Source: Bacillota bacterium (GTDB lineage: Bacteria > Bacillota > Clostridia > Christensenellales > Aristaeellaceae). From it: a DNA stretch of 15,256 nucleotides. The notes beneath the pieces are model-generated. The model made no database searches, was not told the DNA's origin, and saw only the letters and a list, made by a program, of their open reading frames with translations. Positions 1-5,651 of the stretch are shown in pieces; position 1 is the first letter of the stretch; every line of letters starts with the position of its first letter. The translations under genes were made by a program, and so were the position numbers. The stretch lies in contig JAEZTD010000375.1 in assembly GCA_023443705.1 (NCBI GenBank), forward strand, positions 1 through 15,256. Direction: 5' to 3'.

Positions 1-346
1 GATTATGGAGGCGCAGCGTGACGACCTCGCCGGGTTTCGTCACATCTTCGGCAATCTCATTCACATCCGCGCCGCCGATGGTACCGGCCAGGAGCGTCTT
101 CCCGTTCGGAAAATGTACGCTGAAACCCGCGCCCGTATCGGCCGCAAGCGCGTACAGCAAATCGGAGGTCTTGCCGGACGCCACCGCTTCCTCCGCCTGA
201 CCGGCGGAAGAGCGGCAGATTCTCGTCAATTCCCCCAATGCCGCTTCGTCCATCGCACTGCGCGCCGAAGTGGCGCTTACGAGCAGGTAAGCGATGCACA
301 GAATGAGATTGAGTAAGGTCGCTGCTAACGCAACCTTTTGCTTCAT
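1..346 (-). CDS. Probable sensor histidine kinase, N-terminal fragment (cut by window edge)
   Basis: Reading leftward from an ATG at 344-346, an open frame runs off the window after 115 codons. GGAGG lies about 7 bases before the ATG. Residues 5-25 are a strongly hydrophobic segment starting just after MKQK, so this is a membrane-anchored protein. The rest is a soluble stretch that looks extracytoplasmic and ends unfinished. No HAMP, His-box or ATPase region is inside the window, so the kinase call rests on context only: it starts 27 bases after the stop of an OmpR/PhoB-type response regulator, where the partner kinase (PhoR/WalK style) normally sits. It could be another membrane protein of the same operon. 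Confidence 0.6.
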   Translation of the reverse strand, partial: MKQKVALAATLLNLILCIAYLLVSATSARSAMDEAALGELTRICRSSAGQAEEAVASGKTSDLLYALAADTGAGFSVHFPNGKTLLAGTIGGADVNEIAEDVTKPGEVVTLRLHN

Positions 347-373
347 GCGTTGCCTCCAGCGACCGCGGCGAAC

Positions 374-1075
374 CTACAGTCGGTTCTCCTGACGATCGTT
401 GAACTTGTAGCCCACCCCGCGGATGGTTTCGATGTAATGAGCGTCGTCACCCAGTTTCTGGCGGATGTGGCGGATGTGTACATCAACCGTTCGCGTCTCG
501 CCATAGAACTCGTAGCCCCAGATGCGATCAAGCAGGAAGTCCCGCGTCAGCACCTTGCCCCTGCTGATGACGAGCAACTTCAGAAGCTCAAACTCCTTGA
601 GGGTCAGCGACAACTTCTCGCCGTTGCGGAAGGCCTCGTAGTTGCCCACGTCGATCGTGAGTCCGCCGACGTGCAGGATGCCTTCCTCCTCGTTCTGCGG
701 CGCGGCACGGCGCAAAAGCGCCTTGACGCGGGCGATCAGCTCGCGAACGCTGAAAGGTTTGGTGATGTAATCGTCCGCACCCAGCTCAAGGCCGAGGATC
801 TTATCCACCTCGTCGCCCTTCGCGGTGAGCATGATGATCGGGATGTCCGCGGTGGTCGGCGCGCCCTTGAGCCGTCGGCAGACCTCCATGCCGTCGATGC
901 CGGGCAGCATGATGTCAAGAAGCACCAGTGCCGGGCGTTCGTGCGCGCACACGACCAGCGCGTCCTCGCCGGTGGCGGCGGTTACGACGCGATAGCCCGA
1001 CGCTTCAAGGTTGAATGAAAGCAACTCCAGGATATGCGCCTCGTCGTCGACTGCGAGAATCAATTCGTTTGCCAT
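374..1075 (-). CDS. OmpR/PhoB-family response regulator
   Basis: A 233-residue two-domain DNA-binding response regulator. The receiver domain (about 3-118) has the acidic pair D10-D11, the phospho-acceptor D54 in LLDIMLPGIDG, T84 in MLTAKGDE and K106 in DDYITKPF, so all residues for phosphotransfer are present. The winged-helix effector domain (about 130-226) ends with the family-typical segment around VDVHIRHIRQKLG and IRGVGYKF. The length is normal. AAGGAGAG lies about 7 bases before the ATG. Its downstream neighbour is the probable membrane kinase, so the pair is likely a PhoP-PhoR-like or WalRK-like two-component system; which one cannot be decided from the regulator alone. It follows nrdR by 53 bases with no terminator between them, so it may be cotranscribed with nrdR. 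Confidence 0.93.
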   Translation of the reverse strand: MANELILAVDDEAHILELLSFNLEASGYRVVTAATGEDALVVCAHERPALVLLDIMLPGIDGMEVCRRLKGAPTTADIPIIMLTAKGDEVDKILGLELGADDYITKPFSVRELIARVKALLRRAAPQNEEEGILHVGGLTIDVGNYEAFRNGEKLSLTLKEFELLKLLVISRGKVLTRDFLLDRIWGYEFYGETRTVDVHIRHIRQKLGDDAHYIETIRGVGYKFNDRQENRL

Positions 1076-1128
1076 ATGCGTCTCTCCTTACTAGAATAGT
1101 CGTATCCCATCCGGCTGCGGGCCGGGGC

Positions 1129-1593
1129 TTATCCGAAGTCTTTATCGGAAAGCAGTTTGTTGAGCTCGTCCATGAATGTTTGGATATCCTTGAACTGGCG
1201 ATAGACCGATGCGAAGCGCACATAGGCGACCTCGTCCAACTTTTTCAGGCCATCCATCACCATTTCGCCGAGCGCCTGACTGGTGATCTCCTGATCGTAG
1301 CTGTTGTACGCTTTCATTTCAATTTCGCGCACCAGCTTGTCAATCTCGGCAAGGGACACGGGCCGCTTCTCGCAGGATTTGATGATACCCGCCCGCAGTT
1401 TGGCGGAATCAAAAGCTTGGCGGCTCTTGTCTTTTTTTATGACCATCAGCGGAACCGTGTCGATTTTTTCATATGTGGTGAACCGCCGCCCGCAGCCCTC
1501 GCACTCACGCCTTCTGCGAATGGCAGAGTTGTCGTCGGTCTGGCGAGAATCGATAACGCGGCTCTCCGTGCAGTTGCAGTAAATGCACTTCAG
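1129..1593 (-). CDS. nrdR: Transcriptional repressor NrdR, probable CTG start
   Basis: NrdR represses ribonucleotide reductase genes when bound to dATP and ATP. Counting from a CTG at 1591-1593, the protein is 154 residues, the usual NrdR length. It begins MKCIYC, as family members begin MKCPYC. A zinc ribbon is formed by C3, C6, C31 and C34 with VIDSR and the basic RRRREC before the third cysteine; FTTYEKID follows, then an ATP-cone domain (about 46-136). An in-frame GTG at 1633-1635 would add 14 residues, but that codon lies directly upstream of and touching the -10 box of the likely promoter, so it would not be in the mRNA. GGGGGGTG sits 7 bases before the CTG. No ATG, GTG or TTG lies between them in frame, so CTG is the best start; a base error turning ATG into CTG is the alternative. 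Confidence 0.93.
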   Translation of the reverse strand: MKCIYCNCTESRVIDSRQTDDNSAIRRRRECEGCGRRFTTYEKIDTVPLMVIKKDKSRQAFDSAKLRAGIIKSCEKRPVSLAEIDKLVREIEMKAYNSYDQEITSQALGEMVMDGLKKLDEVAYVRFASVYRQFKDIQTFMDELNKLLSDKDFG

Positions 1594-1626
1594 CTGTAAA
1601 CACCCCCCTATGGTTTCGACGTCTCT

Positions 1627-1655
1627 ATTATACACAACATATAGCGCTTAGTCTA
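1627..1655 (-). promoter_or_regulatory. Vegetative promoter of nrdR
   Basis: On the minus strand TAGACT (1650-1655) and TATAAT (1627-1632) are separated by 17 bases, a good sigma-A arrangement with a perfect -10 and a 4/6 -35. Transcription would begin near 1617-1620, just upstream of the GGGGGGTG ribosome-binding site and the CTG start of nrdR. Confidence 0.7.
1632..1647 (-). promoter_or_regulatory. Candidate NrdR box in the nrdR promoter
   Basis: The 16-mer GCGCTATATGTTGTGT (minus strand) matches the published NrdR-box consensus acaCwAtATaTwGtgt, as I remember it, at 13 of 16 positions. It fills most of the spacer between the -35 and -10 boxes and touches the -10, a position where a bound repressor would block RNA polymerase. 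NrdR boxes usually come in pairs about three helical turns apart; I could not find a convincing second copy on either side, so this is a single-box candidate for autoregulation. Confidence 0.6.
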
Positions 1656-1690
1656 GGGGGTGGGCGATTTTTTCTTAACATTTCAGCCTT

Positions 1691-1942
1691 TCAGCAGCCG
1701 ATCGCACACTTTTCATCCAATTCGACGAGAATCACGTCGTCGCCGATGCGCCGAATCTTGTTCCAGGGGATGACCAGGCCGTCCCTGTCGGGCCGTATGA
1801 ACCCCCAGAACCCGCAGTTGTCGGGCACCACAATGGCCTCCACGCAGGCGCGGTCGTTCAGGATCAGATCGATGGGCCGCCCCATCCTGCGCCCGTCGCA
1901 AACGTTAATAACATCTTTCCGCTTCAATTCCGAAAAGCTCAT
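1691..1942 (-). CDS. ylmC: YlmC/YmxH-family sporulation protein (PRC-barrel)
   Basis: A small, 83-residue single-domain protein of the PRC-barrel YlmC/YmxH family, common in spore formers. Family features visible are the opening SFSELKRKDVINVCDG, a D-L-I strand after it, and the late VIPWNKIRRIGDDVILVEL segment. GGGGAGGG lies 6 bases before the ATG. Its exact role is not established; family members lie near sigG in many spore formers, which fits here because sigG is on the same strand only about 1.1 kb upstream. The hydrolase gene on the opposite strand separates them. No clear promoter for ylmC was found in the 150 bases upstream. Confidence 0.85.
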   Translation of the reverse strand: MSFSELKRKDVINVCDGRRMGRPIDLILNDRACVEAIVVPDNCGFWGFIRPDRDGLVIPWNKIRRIGDDVILVELDEKCAIGC

Positions 1943-1994
1943 GGCAATCCCTCCCCATTCATCCTATGCGGATGCGAATGAAACCTTCCAGAAC

Positions 1995-2023
1995 TTGACA
2001 GGCGAAAAACCGCCGCCTATAAT
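1995..2023 (+). promoter_or_regulatory. Perfect consensus sigma-A promoter of the hydrolase gene
   Basis: TTGACA (1995-2000) and TATAAT (2018-2023) are exact matches to the vegetative consensus with an ideal 17-base spacer. Transcription would start around 2029-2031, giving a leader of about 80 bases before the ATG at 2110. This is the strongest-looking promoter in the window. Confidence 0.85.
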
Positions 2024-2047
2024 CGGGTTAACGTGGCTGTTCCGCTT

Positions 2048-2084
2048 TTTTGCGCACACTATGACGGCCCGTCCGGGCGCAAAA
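2048..2084 (+). other. Leader hairpin upstream of the hydrolase gene
   Basis: TTTTGCGC (2048-2055) and GCGCAAAA (2077-2084) form an 8-bp perfect stem. The 21-base loop contains a smaller GACG/CGTC stem (2063-2066 with 2070-2073). It lies inside the predicted leader between the consensus promoter and the ribosome-binding site at about 2098-2103. There is no T-run after it, so it is not a terminator. It may affect mRNA stability or translation; I recognise no known riboswitch. Confidence 0.5.
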
Positions 2085-2109
2085 GCTTTCAGCATGCGAG
2101 GTGATGTTT

Positions 2110-3027
2110 ATGTGGATTGTTCCCGCGGCGTTCGTCGTGTTTTTCCCGGCGCTTGTTTCGTTGCATTTTTTTCGGATGGCTGTCGTCCGTACGCGAAAGG
2201 CCTCGTTTTCCGATCTGATGCCGGACAGCGAAGTGTTCCGTGAACACCTGAAAAATATGGTGTTCGACCAAGAGTGGCTTAAAACCCAGCCCCTTGAAAA
2301 CGTGTCCATCAGGAGTTTCGACGGCTTGACGCTGCGCGCAAAACTCCTGACGGGCGAAGGGGACAAGCGCCTGATGCTCCTGTCCCACGGCTATCGTTCA
2401 AACGCGATGTGGGATTTTCCGTCGGTGGCACGATTCTATCGGAGCCTCGGCTGTGGGGTTCTCCTGATCGATCAGCGCGCCTGCGGGGAGAGCGAGGGCC
2501 GTTACATCGGCTTTGGCGCGCTGGAGCGGCAGGATATCGCCGCATGGGCCGACTATCTCTACCGGCGCTTTCCGGAAATCCCAATTTACGTGGATGGTGT
2601 TTCAATGGGCTCGACCGCGGTTCTTCTCTCCCTGGCACTCCCGCTTCCGCCCACCGTGAAGGGTGCCATCGCGGACTGCGGCTTTACGTCCCCCCTTGAA
2701 ATAATGGCCCATGTGCAGAAGACTTCATATCCCTACAGCGGCCGCTGGATTCTGGGTTGGCTTCGGCTGATGCTGAAGGTCTTCGCCCGATACGATCCCG
2801 AACTTTCCACGCTGGACGCGCTGAAAAAGGCCACGGTACCGGTGCTTTTCCTGCATGGAGACGCGGACAAGTTCGTTCCCGTGGAGATGACCCGCGCCAA
2901 CTACGAGGCCTGCGCCTCCGAGAAGCGGCTGATGATCGTGCCCGGCGCCGGCCACGGCGAGAGCTACGTGCTCGACAGGGTGGGCTGCGAGCAGGCGATC
3001 CGGGAGTTCTTTGACACATACGGCTGA
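2110..3027 (+). CDS. Membrane-anchored alpha/beta hydrolase
   Basis: A 305-residue serine hydrolase of the alpha/beta-fold superfamily. Residues 2-25 are hydrophobic, which suggests an N-terminal membrane anchor. The hydrolase core follows: LSHGYRSN (91-98) for the oxyanion region, LIDQRACGES (119-128), nucleophile elbow GVSMG with S165, D253 in HGDADKFVP, and H282 in GAGHGES, giving a complete Ser-Asp-His triad. The substrate cannot be told from sequence; relatives are annotated as esterases or S9-like peptidases. The frame is open from a GTG at 2101 and an ATG at 2104, but GAGGTG at 2098-2103 is correctly spaced only for the ATG at 2110. It is the only plus-strand gene here and has its own promoter and terminator. 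Confidence 0.85.
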   Translation: MWIVPAAFVVFFPALVSLHFFRMAVVRTRKASFSDLMPDSEVFREHLKNMVFDQEWLKTQPLENVSIRSFDGLTLRAKLLTGEGDKRLMLLSHGYRSNAMWDFPSVARFYRSLGCGVLLIDQRACGESEGRYIGFGALERQDIAAWADYLYRRFPEIPIYVDGVSMGSTAVLLSLALPLPPTVKGAIADCGFTSPLEIMAHVQKTSYPYSGRWILGWLRLMLKVFARYDPELSTLDALKKATVPVLFLHGDADKFVPVEMTRANYEACASEKRLMIVPGAGHGESYVLDRVGCEQAIREFFDTYG

Positions 3028-3044
3028 CGGCCCTTTCGGACAAG

Positions 3045-3076
3045 ACCGGCGCGGGCAAACGCCTGCGCCGGTTTTT
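3045..3076 (+). terminator. Rho-independent terminator of the hydrolase gene
   Basis: ACCGGCGCGGGC (3045-3056) pairs with GCCTGCGCCGGT (3061-3072) across an AAAC loop, 12 bp with one G-U pair, followed by TTTTT. It lies 17 bases after the hydrolase stop and before the convergent sigG gene ends at 3086. The minus strand lacks a comparable T-run, so it mainly serves the plus strand. Confidence 0.9.
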
Positions 3077-3085
3077 GCTGCACCG

Positions 3086-3859
3086 CTAGATATACTTTTT
3101 CATCTGCTGCAGCGCAGCCTTCTCAAGCCGGGACACCTGCGCCTGAGAGATGCCGATTTCCTCGGCCACCTCCATCTGCGTGCGCCCGCCGAAGAAGCGC
3201 TGGGAGATGATGCTCCGCTCCCGCTCGCCCAGGTGCTCCAGCGCCTGCCGAATGGACAGCGAACGCACCCAGTCGTTTTCGCTCACGCGATCGTCGCGCA
3301 CCTGATCCATGATGTATATCGCGTCTCCGCCATCCTGATACACCGGCTCGTGCAGCGAGACCGGGTCCTGAATGGCTTCCAGCGCAAACACCACATCCTC
3401 CTCACGGGCCTCCATCTCCTTTGCGATCTGCTCGATGGTCGGGTCCCGCCCCAGCCGCGCGGCCAGCGCATCCCGGGCCTTCAGCGCCTTGTAGGCGGTG
3501 TCCCGAAGAGAGCGGCTGACCCGAATCGGATTGTTGTCGCGCAGGTAGCGCCGGATTTCGCCGATAATCATCGGCACCGCGTAGGTTGAAAACCGCACCG
3601 GCTGGTTGGTATCGAAGTTGTCCATCGCCTTGATAAGGCCGATGCAGCCAACCTGAAACAGGTCGTCCACGCTCTCGCCCCGATTGTGAAAGCGCTGGAT
3701 CACGCTGAGCACCAGCCTCAGATTCCCCTGTATGAATTCGTGGCGGGCCTCGATGTTGCCGGAGTGCACCTGCGGGAAGAGCTCCCGCATCCGCTCATTC
3801 TTTAAAACCGGCAACGCTTTCGTATCAACTCCGCAGATTTCGACTTTGTTGATCGCCAT
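3086..3859 (-). CDS. sigG: Sporulation sigma factor SigG
   Basis: RNA polymerase sigma-G drives late forespore transcription. The 257 residues match Bacillus SigG along their whole length: the SigG-specific N-terminus NKVEICGVDT (4-13), region 2 with QGNLRLVLSVIQRF (44-57) and VDDLFQVGCIGLIKAMDNFD (64-83), FSTYAVPMIIGEIRRYLRDN (90-109), region 3, and region 4 with the helix-turn-helix near TQMEVAEEIGISQAQVSRLE (227-246). The start is the ATG at 3857-3859, preceded by GGAGGTGG about 4 bases upstream. The frame stays open to 3916, but those 19 extra residues are unlike SigG and overlap a sigma-F-like promoter. No sigE or spoIIGA lies just upstream; a terminator insulates it from the prs side. 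Confidence 0.97.
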   Translation of the reverse strand: MAINKVEICGVDTKALPVLKNERMRELFPQVHSGNIEARHEFIQGNLRLVLSVIQRFHNRGESVDDLFQVGCIGLIKAMDNFDTNQPVRFSTYAVPMIIGEIRRYLRDNNPIRVSRSLRDTAYKALKARDALAARLGRDPTIEQIAKEMEAREEDVVFALEAIQDPVSLHEPVYQDGGDAIYIMDQVRDDRVSENDWVRSLSIRQALEHLGERERSIISQRFFGGRTQMEVAEEIGISQAQVSRLEKAALQQMKKYI

Positions 3860-3882
3860 TTCGCCACCTCCACAGCAACCAC

Positions 3883-3912
3883 AAGTATTGCCGGGGAGAT
3901 TGGCTTTCATGC
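3883..3912 (-). promoter_or_regulatory. Sigma-F-type promoter of sigG
   Basis: On the minus strand GCATG (3908-3912) and GGCAATACTT (3883-3892) are 15 bases apart. They match the Bacillus sigma-F pattern GYWTA, 15 bases, GGNRANAHTR at 4/5 and 9/10 positions. In Bacillus sigG is transcribed by sigma-F, so the match fits the biology. Transcription would start shortly before the GGAGGTGG site, which supports the ATG at 3859. Confidence 0.65.
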
Positions 3913-3922
3913 CCATGTTAGC

Positions 3923-3951
3923 AAAAAACGACCGCCTTCCATCGAAGGCGG
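3923..3951 (-). terminator. Rho-independent terminator upstream of sigG
   Basis: Minus strand: CCGCCTTC (3944-3951) and GAAGGCGG (3932-3939) form an 8-bp stem with a 4-base loop, followed by TCG and six T (3928-3923). It ends transcription coming from the structured region and prs, and isolates the sigG promoter. Confidence 0.85.
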
Positions 3952-4125
3952 CCGAATCTCGCCGCTGGGCGCGGAGTCACTTAAATGTGAAAACATCCTG
4001 ACGCGGCGCCATTGTTCGCCGCTCAGACTTCGTCTATGCCCTTTCGCATTCCGCGAGGAATGCCGCAACCGCCTCGTGCACGTGCCCCGCCCGTTCATGA
4101 TCGCATGGCACGGCCCGAACATACA
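3952..4125 (-). other. Hairpin-rich intergenic stretch, possible small RNA
   Basis: There is no convincing gene in the stretch between prs and sigG. Read on the minus strand it holds several hairpins in a row: CGTGCC/GGCACG (4107-4112 with 4081-4086), a perfect 7-bp GCATTCC/GGAATGC (4046-4063), AGAC/GTCT with a 3-base loop (4025-4035), a long imperfect stem whose arms begin GGCGC and end GCGCC (about 4010 to 3968) with an inner ATGT/ACAT hairpin, and then the T-tailed terminator at 3923-3951. This could be a terminator-ended small RNA or a processed 3' UTR of the prs transcript. I see no clear promoter of its own and do not recognise the family. Confidence 0.35.
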
Positions 4126-4153
4126 ACGGGGGCGCGGTTACCCGCGCCCCCGT
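4126..4153 (-). terminator. Strong hairpin after prs, possible terminator
   Basis: A 12-bp perfect GC-rich stem (4126-4137 with 4142-4153) with a 4-base loop starts 14 bases after the prs stop. On the minus strand it is followed by TGTATGTT, a poor T-run, so termination may be partial and some transcription may continue to the better terminator at 3923-3951. Confidence 0.5.
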
Positions 4154-4167
4154 GATGATCCCGAAGG

Positions 4168-5166
4168 TTATTCGACCCCCGCGAGGTCTATGCCCGCCTG
4201 GACGATGTCCTCCGGCAGACTTGAGAACATGGCGTTGATGGACTGGCTGTTGTAGAAACGGATGATCGTCTCCGCAAACATGGGCGCCACTGAAACCGTG
4301 CGGAACTTCGGTTGTCCCTGGACGTGGGGGTTGATCACGGTGTCCGTTGACAGCACCTCATCGATGGGACTATCGTTGATGAGCCTGACGCCCTGGGCCG
4401 ACACGATGTTGTGGCTGAGCATCGCCCGGATGCGCTTCGCGCCATTGGCCTTCAAAGCATAGGCCAGATTGACCAGCGTTCCGCCGGAGGTGGTGAAATC
4501 GTCGACGATCAGCGCGTTCTTCCCATCCACGTCGCCGAGGATCTCCAGCACCTGCGGATTCTCGGAGTGATCGGTTCGCTGCTTGTCGCCGATGGCGACC
4601 GGCAGATTCAGAAGCGCGCCGAACTTGCGCGCCTGCTTCGCGAAGCCCGCGTCCGGAGACACCACCACGGTGTTGGACAGGTCTTCGCGCTTCATCGTTT
4701 CACACAGCATCGGCATGGCGTACAGATGGTCCATCGGGCGCTTGAAGAAGCCCTGGACCTGCGGAGAGTGTAGATCCATCGTGATGAAACGGTCACAGCC
4801 GGCCAACTCCATCGACTCGGCGCACACCCTGGCGCGAATGGAGACGCGCGGTTCGTCCTTCTTGTCGCCTTTTGCATAGCCGAAGTACGGCATCACCAGC
4901 GTGACCGAAAGCGCGTTGGAACGCTTGAGCGCATCGACGAAAAACAGGATCTCCACAAATTCGTCGTTGGGGTTCATGCCGATAGGCTGAACAAAATATA
5001 CGTTGCGGTCTCGCACCGACTCGTTGACCCGAACGAACGTGTTTCCGTCTGAAAAACGAACGACCTGCGAGGCACCCACCCTACGCCCCATGTAACGACA
5101 CATCCGCTCCGCGAACGCGTGGCCGCCACTGCCCGCGAAGACGGCAATATTTGAATCGGCAAACAC
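4168..5166 (-). CDS. prs: Ribose-phosphate pyrophosphokinase (PRPP synthetase), variant type
   Basis: Makes PRPP from ribose-5-phosphate and ATP for nucleotide, His and Trp synthesis. The 332 residues cover both phosphoribosyltransferase-fold halves: QPIGMNPNDEFVEILFFVDA (60-79), MPYFGYAKGDKKDEPR (92-107), TMDLHSPQVQGFF (129-141), VVVSPDAGFAKQARKF (167-182), KQRT (195-198) and PRPP loop VDDFTTSGGT (221-230). The common bacterial form has YARQDRK and VDDxxDTAGT, so this is a divergent branch: the Arg-Gln of the ATP motif and the third acid of the PRPP loop are replaced. The start is GTG at 5164-5166 with AAGGGG about 10 bases upstream. It is the last gene of a likely vanW-ridA-prs operon, 59 bases after ridA. 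Confidence 0.92.
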   Translation of the reverse strand: MFADSNIAVFAGSGGHAFAERMCRYMGRRVGASQVVRFSDGNTFVRVNESVRDRNVYFVQPIGMNPNDEFVEILFFVDALKRSNALSVTLVMPYFGYAKGDKKDEPRVSIRARVCAESMELAGCDRFITMDLHSPQVQGFFKRPMDHLYAMPMLCETMKREDLSNTVVVSPDAGFAKQARKFGALLNLPVAIGDKQRTDHSENPQVLEILGDVDGKNALIVDDFTTSGGTLVNLAYALKANGAKRIRAMLSHNIVSAQGVRLINDSPIDEVLSTDTVINPHVQGQPKFRTVSVAPMFAETIIRFYNSQSINAMFSSLPEDIVQAGIDLAGVE

Positions 5167-5225
5167 CTTGAATTACGCCCCTTTCACTCTGCGGGAACCC
5201 AGGATCGCATCTTTTGTTCTGCGCA

Positions 5226-5606
5226 TCACAGCTTGGTGGCGGCGATGACTTCGATCTCGATCAGCGCGCCAAGCGGCAGCGCCGCAACCTGCACGCAAGA
5301 GCGGGCCGGATAAGGCATTTCAAGAAACTCACTGTAAACCGCGTTTACTTCCGAAAAGTTGGCAAGATCGGTCAAAAAAATGCTGACTTTTAAAAGGTTT
5401 GACAGGGATAACCCCATCTCCTCCAGCACGGTCTTGATGTTGGAAAGCGCCTGGCGCGCCTGTGCGCCGATGCCATCCACCAGCTTGCCCGTTGCAGGGT
5501 CCACCGGCAGCATCCCCGAAAGATAGGCGGTCTCGCCCTGGATAACCGCCGTCGAATAGGGCCCTACCGCCTTGGGGCCGCGCTCTGTCAGAAAAACCTT
5601 CTTCAC
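5226..5606 (-). CDS. ridA: RidA-family enamine/imine deaminase
   Basis: A 126-residue RidA/YjgF/UK114 protein, which hydrolyses reactive enamine/imine intermediates released by PLP enzymes. Visible family features are GPYSTAV (15-21), LSGMLPVDPATG (29-40), the central helix around NIKTVLEEMG, VSIFLTDLANF (74-84), and the C-terminal active-site block PARSCVQVAALPLGALIEIE (100-119) with R102 and E119. The start is GTG at 5604-5606 with GGGGGG about 6 bases upstream. The length is standard. It lies 45 bases after the vanW-family gene and 59 before prs on the same strand, with no terminator at either junction. The operon link to prs suggests general metabolic maintenance but proves no special substrate. 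Confidence 0.93.
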   Translation of the reverse strand: MKKVFLTERGPKAVGPYSTAVIQGETAYLSGMLPVDPATGKLVDGIGAQARQALSNIKTVLEEMGLSLSNLLKVSIFLTDLANFSEVNAVYSEFLEMPYPARSCVQVAALPLGALIEIEVIAATKL

Positions 5607-5651
5607 CCATATCCCCCCGTATGTAATATTGCCAATCCACCTTTGGATATT

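Noticed and set aside
338..1018. 226-codon plus-strand frame opposite the response regulator
   Set aside because: Antisense of an intact receiver/winged-helix gene.
1624..1680. Second NrdR box to complete a pair
   Set aside because: The sequences about 31 bases away on both sides match the consensus poorly.
1943..1994. Sporulation-type promoter for ylmC (CATAGGAT-like -10)
   Set aside because: No -35 of the sigma-E, -F, -G or -K type at the right distance.
3968..4040. T-box-like string (TGGCGCCGCG followed by a complementary GC-rich arm)
   Set aside because: The specifier stem and conserved T-box elements are absent and no aminoacyl-tRNA or amino-acid gene follows.
4034..4111. Short GTG-started frame (25 residues) in the same interval
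   Set aside because: Helical-looking, but no SD and too short to judge; the stems explain the region better.
3907..4122. 71-codon minus-strand frame between prs and sigG
   Set aside because: It crosses the hairpins and terminator at 3923-3951, has no SD and resembles no family.
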